Shown here: piece after piece, positions 22,273-33,186 of the stretch | Position numbering within the stretch: position 1 is the first letter of the stretch | Layout of the letters: each line of letters opens with the position of its first letter | Assembly: GCA_030770425.1 (NCBI GenBank) | Contig: JASJFT010000093.1 | Span: forward strand, 1-64,000 | DNA length: 64,000 bases | Origin: Darksidea phi | Taxonomy: Eukaryota > Ascomycota > Dothideomycetes > Pleosporales > Lentitheciaceae | Direction of reading: 5' to 3' | Made by a program: the position numbers and the translations under genes | The notes under the pieces: generated by a model | Told to the model about the DNA's origin: nothing | The model's input: only the letters and a program-made list of their open reading frames with translations | Database searches by the model: none

Positions 22273-25162
22273 GTCTCAGGCAACGACTGCAAGCGCCTTT
22301 GGTTTCAACAACCTTCCTGTGTTCCTCTGTATTCGGGACGAATACAATTTTTATGTCACCTTTTTGAGTGATTCGGCGAGTTCGACGACGCCATGGCTGC
22401 TAGTCATTCGATAAAATTCTACTTCCCATAGAACTTTCATTAATAAGACAAGTAAAGCTAGTACTCTAAACTAGTGAAGGGAAAATCTTTAGGCGCATAT
22501 TTTCGCAAGGGCAAGATGGCCACGCTTGGATTATACGCATTCCGATCCAGCTTCCACAAAACTATGGAGAGGACTCATCTCTCCCGTGTCATGGGTCGGG
22601 GGTCATGGTGAATTTGGAAGACGATGGCATCGATGAGTGGGTCGAGAAGGTCTATAAGCCAAGTCATAAGAGCTATCCTGCTCGCGCCATAGTACGAGCA
22701 CCGAGCGGAAGATGTGCATCACATATGCGCCCGGGCATTGTGACCTGCTAGATTAAGTTACGCTGTACAAACCTGAGCCTCTTTAAAGTGCTGAAAACTG
22801 TCGAACGGCTCTGTGCCCCATCGCAGAATGAGCCACCTTAAAATCGTTTCTCTCTCCCTGAAGTTACATAAAGCAAGTCGCAGTCCGGTCGATATCTGAA
22901 AAATAATTCTGCCAACCCAAGAAGGGGTGCGCTGGATCGTAGGAAGGGCTTGAGCGCATCCTCACCATGATCGAGCGCACCAGGGAGCTCCTCGCGCTGG
23001 TCCAGACGCAGATCAAAGCCTTTGACCGAGCACTGTGGGGAACGGCTGCCTGTATTCTTCTCAAGAGATGGACAGGTGAGGGTAAAACGAAATTCCAGGC
23101 AAGAATTGCAGTGGCGCTTGTATTGCCTTCGAAAGAGCTTATGGATCGTGTCTCATTCTAGCGTGATGGTGGATGAACTCATGCCTCGAATCCTCGGAAT
23201 AATCGAGGTCTTTTCGCTTAATTTATTGAGGGGAACTTGTGAGCTTATACTCGGCCTCCATGGAACACTCTCTGAGTAGAGAGTGGGAAGCTGATGTGTA
23301 CCGGTCATGAGAAGGCTGAAAATCGCACGTGGTCGATATAGAAAGTTTTGGATTTCTGGAGTTGCACTCTACCGGTCACGCCAGTTTTTGTCAACGATTC
23401 AATAAAGCTACTAGTACCAAGTTTCGGCCCTACTGCTATCACTGTTCGGCGGTTAATGTTCTCTTCTCCCATATATAAACTACCATGACGAGCACTTACG
23501 GCTACAATCGAAGCCTTGCCGCACTTGCGCATCATCGCCACTCTTCTGCCCTGAACACCGATTTAGACGTAGAAAAGGTACATGACACACAGTCTCTTTC
23601 GTTGCAAAAGCAGTTAATGCAGTCGTCTTAATAATGTACTGCTATGTTCCACAAACACGCCATGCGCAAAAGCTTGTTATCAACTCCGATGCGAAATAGT
23701 AACCTGATAAGGCCCAACATCCGACTCCGTAGCACGATGGACTGTTTCGGTCCAAATTTATGCAAGCGTGTCTATATAAGAACATCGCCGTGCAGAACTG
23801 GACGTCTGTGGTTTATTCATTTCTTCTTTTCACCTTTCTTTTCTTTACTTATTCTTACAGCCGTCCATTGGCTTAAGCGGTGTGGCGCTTCAGCGTACTC
23901 AGAGCTCCTTTTTATCATGTATTCTTACTTCACAAGCCATTCCTATACTTATCATTCGCTTTCATTTCCACATCAATATGCAGACAGCCGAATTGTCCGT
24001 CTTGATAGTTCTTCCGGGCGTACACACCTTTAGCGTGCAAGGGAACAGCAACTTGTTACAGTGAACATCCTTCAACCGCCCTCTCCAATATAATCTTATT
24101 AATCTTCAGAATACGCTCGACGGCCCAGTCGTTGATCTTTCCAATAAGAGTTAAGCGGCGGGAGTCGATAAAGGTAAGGTACTCATAGTCGTCAATAATA
24201 ATGCAGTTTTCACCGATTGAACATGGAGTAACCGCCCAAGACGCAAATGAATGAAGGTCTTTTCTATGATTATTAATCAACGTCTCAGAGATCGGTTTTT
24301 CGGCGGGGTATTCATCGAGGATGTTAGAAGCGGAGTGTTGTACGAGATCTCCCATGTTGACACCAGTAACGATAATCTCGAGGACTTCTATCAAGGCGAA
24401 GCTCCTCAGGCTCGCGCGAGAAAGACCAAGACACGGCAAAGACCAAGAACCTGGCCAGTAAGACAACTACTAAAGCACCAGTTAAACCGACTGGTAGACC
24501 GATCGGAAAGCCGACTGATACAATCAAGTCCACGTAGACAGCTCCCTCCGCAAAACCTACTCCAACCGAGCCTTGCAAGAGGCTCTAGACAGAGCGTGTA
24601 GCAAATATCAAGCACGCCACTCTTACCGAGAAGAGAGAGCAGAGTTTAGTTAAACGCGAGGGTTACAGTAGTAGCAGAGTATATATCGAGAAACAATCGT
24701 CACTAGAGAAAGAAATAGAGGAGAGATGGCTTACTTGATGGATGACTCCTTAGTTTCTCATATGTCAATAGCTAGAGAGGATTTCTCGTTTGTGCTACAT
24801 TTGCATATGAATAGTTTCCAAAGGTCGCTCCGCTCATGAGTTAAAGTCATGGTGATGCGGCCTCCCATGCCGACAAAGCATCACTGCAGTATAGTTTCTT
24901 AGAGAACAACCAATATCCGCAACTCACATGAACAATTATAATGTATGTATATGCCATTAGCCATCTCCAGAGTGTACGTATCTCTGTGTCGGTCCCCCTC
25001 ACTTTTCCGGGCATGGGATGCTAAAGTGGGGCATCGGAATAGCCCCCGACCAATCAGATATTAGCGCATTTCCGGCGCCTTCGGATAATCCATACTCTCC
25101 CACTGAGTTTGCTCTGTTTTTCCACCACTTTCCCACAAAGCAGTTCCGACGTGTTAGACGCT
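22273..25162. other. Long gene-poor stretch with a dispersed repeat copy
   Basis: No convincing gene in 2.9 kb. The 24056-24466 minus-strand frame (IIIDDYEYLTFIDSRRLTLI) and a plus-strand KPTGRPIGKPTDT phrase near 24483 have some protein character but no family I recognise and no intact frame. The part 24600-25000 is AT-richer. Repeat B copy 1 is at 22331-22413. Confidence 0.45.
22331..22413 (+). repeat. Dispersed repeat B, copy 1
   Basis: About 83 bp resemble 47895-47978 in the same orientation, with shared blocks CACCTTTTTG, GCGAGTT.GACGAC and GGCTGCTA.TCATTCGATA separated by scattered substitutions. Similarity may fade on into the next 60 bp. No coding content was recognised. Confidence 0.65.
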
Positions 25163-27869
25163 ATGGCGCAGGCTCCGCCTCCAGCACCCCAGCCGTCAAC
25201 ACAGTGGGTCCAAGTTGCAGGCAATCCGGTGTTTGGTGCAGACTCAGCACCAATCGCAAGCACTGCGACCGATGCAGGTGATTCCGCTGATTCGCGGGAG
25301 AATGCCTTCAGCAGAAGTCCGCCAGCGAAGAGACCAAGGGAGGGTAAGGAGAGGATAAGGGTTAGTAGGGCTTGTGATAGGTGTAAGAAGTAAGAGATTT
25401 GAATAATTCCATAAACTCCACTCATTTCTTTCGCAGCAATCGTGAATATGTGCTGACTTTTTCGCAGGAAGAAGACGAGATGTAGTGGACGTTGTCCGTG
25501 TACATTATGTCTGAAATTCGGACTATCGTGCGAATTCACAGCTTCATATACAAGAGGAAGGTTACCGTCGGTGCCAGTAGACGAAGATATCTTTACTCCG
25601 AACACAAAACCGAGAGTATCTCTACCGGCAATAACGACACTCTCTGAGCCTTCTCCGCTGAGCTCGACCTCACCATCCTTTCCACTCCCGCAGCTAGTTG
25701 GAACACCACGCATGGACCCACTGCTACTTGGAACACCATGCATGGACCCGCCTACCACCGATCTCTTTGCAAGGGAAGATCATCTCAATGTTCCCAATGG
25801 GTCGGGTACCCGCTCTCCACCATCCCGTACCTCCCCTGAGCCTCTACAGACCGATCAACAAGGTCACTACGTCGGCTCTGCCTCCGCTGTTTCCTTCCTC
25901 TTACGTATTCAGAAGCGTATTCATCAACACCAACATCATTCGGTCTCCCACAACTCCTCCATCTTCACTTTCGGTGATGCACCACTCCCGGAATGTGACC
26001 CTAACTTCTTCGTGCTACCGCCCAAGGCAGATGCCCAGAGGCTGGTGGAAAGGTACTTTGACTTTGCAGCTCCAACGCATCGGTTCTTGCACAGGCCTAC
26101 GATCGAGAAGTTGTTGGATGAGTTCTATGAGACGCAGGGGGAAATGCGGAGTAAAGAGGAGGCACCGGCAAAGACGGCAGTGCTTCTAATTGTTTTTGCG
26201 CAGGCGCAAGCTTATATGCCTGAAGGCAACCCGGATCATTATAAAAGGTCCTAGCAGCCATTTCCATCCTTTAAGGCGTCTGCTGAAATCACGTAGTGCA
26301 AAATACTTCTTCGCATCCGAGCATCAACTCTCCAAAGAACGCGGCTCTGTACGCCTCGCTAGCGTGCAAGCCAGATTGGGACAGTGTTTCTACCTCCTAA
26401 CCCAATCGCGCATCAATCATTGTTGGTCGCTCTTCGGCACAATGGCACATCTTGCTTTTGCCATTGGTTTGAACCGAGGCAGGAGATGCGACAACGCATC
26501 GACAGTAGACTATATCGAGCTCGAGAGCAGAAGGAGATTATTCTGGATTGCGTATGTGCTTGACAAGTACCTGGCTGCAGCACTCGGTCGACCGAGGACT
26601 TTCAAAGACGAAGACATTGATCAGGTACGCTTGCAAAAAGTCTACCATTTGAGCAACTGAACCAACTCTAAAACAGGAGCTACCCACTGTCATGAACGAC
26701 AACGACCTCCACTCCAACCACATAGAACCCGCAGCCTCAAGCCCGTATGGAATTTCTCTCATGATGGCCCCTGTCGAACACATCAAGTAAGCTTCCCTCT
26801 CATACTCCCCAACGATTCACAACCTTGGCTCTCCAACCTACCAACTCCTCATCCACCCGCTAATCCCGCACACAGATTATCCCAAATACTCTCCCAAGTG
26901 CTCCACGACCTCTACCCGATCCGACCGCCCAGCATGTCCCAGCGACTCTCCATCTCCCAAAAATACACATCCGACCTCCACGCCTGGCGCAACAACCTAA
27001 CGTGCTTCCTCGACGCCTCAGACCTACCCTCCTCCCTGCTAATCCCCATCTATCAGCGCCAGCGCAACGTCCTTAACCTAGCCTACTATCACGCCATGCT
27101 ACTCGTCCACCGCCCCTTCCTCCTCTCCAACTTCGCCGCCCTCAAAAACTACAACTCCGTCACCACCGCGCCCCGAGAAACCAGCCTCAGCGACCTAGAC
27201 GTAAAGGAAAACGTGCAACAGTGTCTAGACGCCGCCATGGGTATCGTCGCCGTCGTTGACGAAATGAACAGCACGCAGATCTTCCGCGCCTTCTGGTTTA
27301 CGCAGTACTACGCCTTCTGCGCCGTCGTCGTGCTGTACGTGTATCGGATCCAGCAGGGCATCGTGGAGCCGGGGAAGTGCGAGGGATATTTTGCCGCCGG
27401 CCAGCGCTGCCAAGCTGTGCTGAGCTCGATTTCGAAAACCGATTGCTTGAGCAAGCGCTACTGTCTCGTACTCGAGGAACTCAGATTGGAGGCTGCGAGA
27501 CACCAGCACAAACCCTCCTCCACCACCACTACTGCGATGTCTTCTCCGCCAACGAATATTACATCCCCGCTACCCTCAACACTCGCGCATTCCACGACCC
27601 CCCCTTCTTCGGCGCATCTCCATCCCACAGCGCTAACGCCCCAGAGAGATGCTAGCCCCGAGTTCAGCCACCCTTACTACCCCGCGGCTAACAACCCGCT
27701 GACGCCCGATAGCGCATTATTAGACGCGAGCTTCCTGCCCACGAGCAACACCATGGCCGATCTGACCAGCTGGGGAGATTTCGATAGCCTAGTTACGGCG
27801 GGGATCGGCATGTTGGATGGAGGAGGGTTCCAGGAAGATGGGAGTTGGGGGTTTGGAATGGGGTTGTGA
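25163..27869 (+). CDS. Zn2Cys6 fungal-specific transcription factor
   Basis: Nuclear DNA-binding regulator. Exons 25163-25389, 25468-26247, 26297-26624, 26677-26786 and 26876-27869 give 812 aa; intron 1 is 78 nt and the rest 49-89 nt. Intron 1 falls inside the zinc cluster, which reads RACDRCKK then KKTRCSGRCPCTLCLK followed by LSCEF; the spacing of the cysteines fits a Zn2Cys6 binuclear cluster. The middle homology domain starts near residue 290 (LVERYFDFAAPTHRFLHRPT) and includes SLFGTMAHLAFAIGLNRGR and SRRRLFWIAYVLDKYLAAAL, typical of Fungal_trans proteins. The tail is Ser/Thr/Pro-rich, as in activation regions. A tandem 24-bp duplication near 25700-25750 encodes GTPRMDP/GTPCMDP. Target genes are unknown; the nearest neighbours are broken genes and NEDD8, so no pathway link is claimed. 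Confidence 0.88.
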
Positions 27870-28466
27870 AGGATCTGGGTATTGTCTACTGTGGGATTTT
27901 GTCGGGGGCTTGGGATGGGCGAGTAGCTCTCTGACGGTTGATTGGGTTAGAGGTTGGAAGGGGCTTGGTTGAAGCAGCTGGGGGTTTCGGGATGGGTGGA
28001 AACCGTCGGATTCCCGAGAACAACATGGCTGGCTGGTTGTTATGAGACAACGAATGCTGATTACCCCTTTAGACAAGGTTTACTTACTCTACACTCAGGT
28101 TATAGGATCACCTGTAGTGTAAATACACACTCTCATCTCAGAATCGAAAACACACAACACGTACGGCCATCCCGCAACCAAGCCATCCCATGTATAAAAA
28201 GGCCATTCATGTCTCATTCCTACCAATAAAGTAGCTACCCCTATCCATCCCATTCCATCCCAGCCTCCCCGGACGACAGCAACCCGCCCCCTCCCCTTCA
28301 TACACGACTCCCATCAAGCCTCGGGCGCAAAAATCGGGACGTCTTCCAGCGGCCACTCAAGCACGCATTAGCCCAAGCTACAACCGGACAATCATGGTGT
28401 GAGGGACGAAAAACGCCAGGAAAAGGAAAGGAAAGGAAAGGGAAGGAAAGAGAAGGGAGGGGAGGG
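27870..28466. other. Convergent 3' intergenic region with GGAAA tract
   Basis: Lies between the 3' ends of the Zn2Cys6 and NEDD8 genes. A GGAAA/GGGAA microsatellite occupies about 28418-28464, next to the NEDD8 stop. No gene seen. Confidence 0.5.
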
Positions 28467-29051
28467 TCAGAGGCCGCCACGTAGGGCAAGTACCAAGTGG
28501 AGCGTGGCACCGCCTTCGAGCTGGTAGTCAGCTGCGGATTTGTCGTCGGCCCTGCGAGGTACGGAGAAGGGAGGTTAGCTTGTGTACTATGTTTGTGTGC
28601 AGGATTGGGAGAAGGGTGAGGTGTGAGGGAGGATGGAAGGCGTACATCTGTTTCCCGCCATAGATGAGCCGCTGCTGCGCAGGCGGAATGCCTTCTTTCT
28701 CCTCGACGCGCTCCTTTATCCTCGAGACCTTGTTCTGGTGTCAGCCAGCCTAAACACAAAGCACTCCTCTCGCTTCCACCCTTCCCCTTCCGTTCCTCCT
28801 CCCTGCCGCCCCCTCCTCTTCCGCGGCTCCTCCCCAAGCTTCTCCTAGCCCATATGATTATGATGTAAAGCGCGAGGGCGGCGTACCTTGTAGTCGGCCT
28901 CGATATCCAACTCGATCTCCTTGCCGGTGAGGGTACGCACTCTACTCCAGCATTAGCCGCTATCCAGTGCATCCATCCATGACGCATGCACAGATGCAGT
29001 GCGGTTATCGTATGAGGGTAGGTAAGGTAGCATAGCTTACTTGATCTGCAT
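28467..29051 (-). CDS. NEDD8/Rub1 ubiquitin-like modifier
   Basis: Ubiquitin-like protein conjugated to cullins to activate cullin-RING ligases. The gene is split into four tiny exons, 29051-29041 (11 nt), 28941-28887, 28728-28646 and 28551-28467, joining to 77 aa with every phase consistent. The assembled text is [64 protein letters not shown] and [13 protein letters not shown]. Ala72 (LVLALRGG) rather than Arg distinguishes NEDD8 from ubiquitin, and [11 protein letters not shown] is also NEDD8-like. The conjugating Gly75-Gly76 is followed by a single Leu, so a hydrolase must remove only one residue. The third acceptor (CAAG) is unusual; using the CCAG six bases upstream would add Asn-Lys. 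No long open frame exposes the gene because of its short exons. Confidence 0.93.
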
Positions 29052-29700
29052 TGTGCCTGCTTTCCTCTCTCCGTGTCGGCTTATTCGAGGGTGTTCGCGG
29101 TGGTTTCAGGCAAGCGTGTAACTCGCGGCGGGCGGTGGTAAAAGCGTGGAGTGTGTTTGCGTGAGTGGATGCTTGTGCGAGTTGCAGTCAGGCAGAAGCT
29201 GTTTTCGACGGCAGGGCCATAGGCTGCAGTTTGCATATGGTGGGGCTCAAAAACGTGAAGGCGCGATGGCGGGGCAAGTGTGGCGCGGGTGGGGTCTGTG
29301 CTTGTGGCGGCGGGTGTCGGAGTTGTCGGGTCGCGGGCGCTGTGGCGGGGGGAAGCTAGCGCTAGGATGCCTCTTTCGGAGGGCGATGCTTTTGGACGCC
29401 ATTTCTTTTTACTTTTGAATACGAGAGAGAGTTGCTATTTGAGGCTGGCGGTATGGGTAAGTCGTATGATAATTTGTAGGGACATGTGGAGATCTGCGCG
29501 AACACTGCTTGTTCGTGGCAGGTGGGAACACGGTATCCCTGGCTTACTTGAGGGCGGGTACATATACGAGAAGAGGTCTGGAAGTGGCGAGAAACATGAG
29601 TAGTCACCGTGCAAGGTTGAGGGGATGGATCTCATCCGCGCCACGCGAGCTCTCTTCTAACTCGACAGGTCAACGATAGAAAGCTCCCACCCTATCTAAA
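29052..29700. other. Intergenic upstream of NEDD8
   Basis: Contains the NEDD8 promoter region on the minus strand. Plus-strand frames at 29146-29603 overlap one another and show no motif. A sequence resembling a 3' splice site (CTTCTAACTCGACAG) ends at about 29669, just upstream of the small candidate gene. Confidence 0.4.
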
Positions 29701-30064
29701 ATGCCGCCTGATTCCACATCGGGCGGAAGACAAATCCCCGAGGTACTGCCACCCCATAGACAACCAACACGAGCAAACAACGAAACTGACGTAGAACAAG
29801 GATAAACCCATAGAAACGGGAGATGCGCATACCCCTCCCTTACCTGGGCTCACCGAATCCCCGGAGCCAACCCATATCCTTCCAAACGACCGACCCGAAA
29901 CACACCAGACGACCACATCTCATCCGCAAATAGCTTCTCCTCCGACCAACCCAGGCCCGGCAGCACAATCGCCACGCCGCTCCCCGCTATCTAAACTCCA
30001 CCGATACGGGAACGCCACGCCCCGTGTGCTTGACTCCAATCAAGCACCCCGCAACGCCATGTAA
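29701..30064 (+). CDS. Candidate small Pro/Thr-rich protein
   Basis: Not a recognised family. ATG at 29701 (context CTAAAATGCC, A at -3) opens MPPDSTSGGRQIPE; a donor GTACTG at 29743 and an acceptor CTGACGTAG ending at 29794 remove 52 nt and give an open frame of 90 further codons to TAA at 30062-30064, for 103 aa in total. The text is polar and Pro/Thr-rich (HTPPLPGLTESPEP, SPRRSPLSKLHRYGNATPRV), suggesting a disordered, possibly nuclear protein. In favour: consistent phase and no stop in 270 nt. Against: low complexity and no family. The last codons overlap a GTAAGC, so the frame could instead continue into another exon. Confidence 0.35.
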
Positions 30065-31587
30065 GCGCGCTGACCATGCAACCAGTCTAAACGTGAAACA
30101 CTCTCTCCTCTCACCCGCAACATTAAAATAGACGCAACCAAAAATAATGCTTGTTTGGGACGAATCGTTGGGTATTGACTTGATCGGGCAAAGGCGACCC
30201 GAATCCGAGCCCGCCCTCGCCATGTTGTTTGTTTTTTTCTATAGCAGATCCCGCGGACCGCCAGATTGCAAGCCCTATTCGTTTGGATGCACCCGCCAAA
30301 CCCCGAGCTGCCAAATATATATGCACAATGCTGGAGAGAAGAAGTGAGTTCTGACCGAACTAGAACAAGTCAAAACCGACGCCTAAAGAATGCAAATCAT
30401 CGCCTGTTGATGGGATTCGAAAATCGGGTATCTGATGTGAACAAATTGTAACCAAATGGATCGTGAAGATCCGTGACATGCTGACAAAGGAAAGATTGAC
30501 AAAGCCCTGCTCTGATGATGATGACCATGCCGAAGCCCATAGGAGAAAGATCCCTAGTCCCGTCTATATAGGAAGCGAAATACGACAAAGGTGATGTGCT
30601 AGGTAGAAACTGGCGAAGCGGTCAAAGCTAATCCACACATGCGAGGCTGAGGTTGCAAGGCTGACAGCTCGTGTACTTTCGAGGGAACGACGATGGTAGT
30701 GGATGTGCTAGTCACGGCGCTCGGTTTGACGACGTTGCCCCAATCCGGGGACCCGCTCCAGGATACCATTGGAATGCAGATTCCTGTACAGGGCGTGCCG
30801 CATTTTGCAACATAGCACAAGAGAATATTCTAGAGTATTGACCACAGTTGACGTGCATCGTGGTACGGCGCTTGTACGTTGTTGAGCCGAAAATTTGTGC
30901 TTCCAAAGCGAATTGTGCTAATCCAGGTGGGCGTCTAGCCCACACGGAATGCACTTCCGGCATGTTGAATTAGATTGAGTTGACCATGCGTAAGCTGAGA
31001 ACCGTCCTTGTGTTTCATATCCAACAAGGAGCCGAAAACCTGCTCGCTGACGAGAGCACGTCGAGTTGCATGTGACCATGTTTGACCGGAATGAGAACGT
31101 GATAAGGTAGCGAGCAGGCTGCGGAACAGGGCATAGCCAGCCATTCTATGTATACCAGCCAATAATCGAACATGTGCGACCGTACTCTGAATTTATGAAA
31201 CCTGAACTTCGAAGATGCCAAGTTGTGGTCGGAGAATAAAAAGCCCAGGGGAAGGGAATCAGCCGTAATGAGTGAGGTTCGGACCGAGAACTAAGTAACC
31301 CAATCTGTACTTCAAGCAATCTCGCTGCCTCATCGGCTCGCAATTTCCCAAAATTGGAGGTTGGTTGAGGTTGCTGGCCCGTGTGATATAACGGTGGAAA
31401 GTGAATTTGTTGTTGTGGAGCTCATCTCGCTTGAAATGCCTGCAAACTCGCAACACCGACATTTGCGTGGCGTACTTTGAGAAAACGTGCGAACGCTTAC
31501 TCCATCCGTCTACCCGTAATTTGACTTGCGCGGCCTCGCGAGGAGCAAAATCCGAATGTGGTTGCGGTGCTGAAACCTTTTTCCGAT
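30065..31587. other. Intergenic, no gene assigned
   Basis: Short frames on both strands, none with family character. A TTCTATAG acceptor-like site at about 30243 followed by about 100 nt of open sequence could be a further exon of the small candidate gene, but no frame was convincing. Confidence 0.35.
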
Positions 31588-33186
31588 CTACGGCATTCCA
31601 GCTTCCCGTTTCGGAGATGGGGCAGGTCCCTGGTCTGTGGGCTGGTGCGACTCAGATTGCCGTGTTTCAGCTTGAAATGCCATGGAGCTTGCCGAATGTG
31701 CTTGTTCTCCGTGGCGCCCCTCATTTCGTTGCGGCGGTGTTTCGTATGCTAGGTCTTGTTGATGTTGAGGACGCTGGCTATCCGCTCCGTGCAAAGGCTG
31801 ATGAAAACGGTGCTCGCCCATCTCCCCGTATTGCGCACCAGCTTCTGTATGCACATGACTGGAAATTGTACCGCGTCGACTTAGAGAAGCGCCGTGGCCC
31901 TCCCCTCGTGTAGAGGCGTCGGAACGAGCTCGCGCGTGCCCTCTTCGGCCCGGGGTGGAGGCGGAAGACGTTGATATATGCGAGAACGACGGCGAATTGT
32001 ATGATTGAGGCGCCGACGTTGGTGGCGGTGGAGCTGGGTGGCCGCCTTGGGCTTTCCGCTTCTTGGGGGAGCTGGTGTAGTCTGGGTCAGACGCATGAGA
32101 GGCCGCACGCTGACGGGACAGGAACGAAGGCGAGGTTTTGTATTTACCTGAAGGGGTTGCTGGCGGGTTTCCGCTTGATGTCTTCTCCTGCTGTGTCGTA
32201 GGAGGTACCCAATGATGAAAGTAGATAGACGGAGAAGACGACTGTTGATCTTGTTGTTGCGCTGATGGATTTTGTTGAAGTGGCTGCACATTCGTAGGCG
32301 CTGCAGGTTGCTGAACAAATATTTCGTTCGTGGTCAGCCTCGGTAGCTGCGATTGAGGGGGGGGGCGAGGGGCAGAAGTAGGTGCACCAACATGGGCTGC
32401 TTGCGCGGCTCTTGCTCTGGGAGACATGCTCCCACCCGTGTAGGATGTGGCAGAGAAAGCTGCGTGCTGAGATTGAGACGGTAAAGGCTGGCCAGGCAGG
32501 ACTGATGTAGGTGGAAGCACTGAATGTGCTGTCTGCGGTTGAGCTCCAAACGGTCCAGGCGGGGGCTGGCCTATGAGTCTTGGTTCTCGTCGCAGGTCGG
32601 GAGATAGTTGCGACTGTGCCTGTGCCTGTGCCTGTGCCTGTGCTTGCGCCTGCTGCTGAGCCGTCTGCAGTTCCACTTGATAGTGCTGGATCCATTCAGC
32701 GCTGATGTTCGCGAGGCTGCTTCCCCCAATGCCAGCAAAGATGATCGGAACGAGATGTGGAGGCACGCCGCCCTGTATTGAGTCCCGAAGCATGCTCGAT
32801 TCAACCTTGCGCTGTTCGAGCTTGAGTGTTTCCTGTCTAGTCTTCTCTTCTTCCTGCCTTCGCTTCTCCTCTTCAGCTTTAGCCAACAACCAATTCTTCA
32901 TGCCATCTTCAGCGCCTTGCCACTGTGAAGGCGCGGGTGGAAGGCTTCCTAATGAAGGAGTAATTGCGGGACCGCGTCCCGGATCCGGTAGGGTCATCGC
33001 CGACGGAGGAGGGAGCCCTCGGTGAGGCGTGTCCATGGTGGAAGAGGCACTAGCCGGCTGTGAGGGCAAGTGCCCGCCGGAGAGCTTGGTTGAATATCGA
33101 GCGGCCGGAGAGGATGAGTCGGTCGGAGGATAATCATGGGTCTTAAACTTGAATTCCGTTTTGGCTGGTGACAGTGTGAGCAACAT
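31588..33186 (-). CDS. Conserved Gln/Pro/Ser-rich fungal protein, function unknown
   Basis: Single-exon gene of 532 aa. I recognise the N-terminal third as a conserved block in filamentous ascomycetes without an assigned function: TLSPAKTEFKFKTHDYPPTD, then PHRGLPPPSAMTLPDPGRGP, SLPPAPSQWQGAEDGMKNWL, a charged helix LLAKAEEEKRRQEEEKTRQE and GGVPPHLVPIIFAGIGG. The rest is low complexity, including an (Ala-Gln)n run from a CCTGTG/CCTGCG hexamer repeat and a basic SSPKKRKAQ motif that could act as a nuclear localisation signal. The ATG at 33186 is preferred over the internal one at 33036 because the segment between them carries the conserved FKFKTHDYP block. A nuclear regulatory role is a guess from composition. 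More than 4 kb upstream is free of genes, as often seen for regulators. Confidence 0.75.
   Translation of the reverse strand: MLLTLSPAKTEFKFKTHDYPPTDSSSPAARYSTKLSGGHLPSQPASASSTMDTPHRGLPPPSAMTLPDPGRGPAITPSLGSLPPAPSQWQGAEDGMKNWLLAKAEEEKRRQEEEKTRQETLKLEQRKVESSMLRDSIQGGVPPHLVPIIFAGIGGSSLANISAEWIQHYQVELQTAQQQAQAQAQAQAQAQSQLSPDLRREPRLIGQPPPGPFGAQPQTAHSVLPPTSVLPGQPLPSQSQHAAFSATSYTGGSMSPRARAAQAAHVGAPTSAPRPPPQSQLPRLTTNEIFVQQPAAPTNVQPLQQNPSAQQQDQQSSSPSIYFHHWVPPTTQQEKTSSGNPPATPSGKYKTSPSFLSRQRAASHASDPDYTSSPKKRKAQGGHPAPPPPTSAPQSYNSPSFSHISTSSASTPGRRGHARARSDASTRGEGHGASLSRRGTISSHVHTEAGAQYGEMGEHRFHQPLHGADSQRPQHQQDLAYETPPQRNEGRHGEQAHSASSMAFQAETRQSESHQPTDQGPAPSPKREAGMP
32605..32652. repeat. Hexanucleotide CCTGTG coding repeat
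   Basis: Tandem CCTGTG/CCTGCG hexamers inside the Gln-rich gene encode alternating Gln-Ala on the minus strand. Confidence 0.8.

Noticed and set aside
24056..24466. 136-codon minus-strand frame as a gene
   Set aside because: Some protein-like text but no ATG-led intact frame, no homology recognised and no splice-consistent partner exon.
28298..28987. 229-codon minus-strand frame
   Set aside because: Runs through NEDD8 exons and introns in another frame; the NEDD8 exon chain explains the region better.
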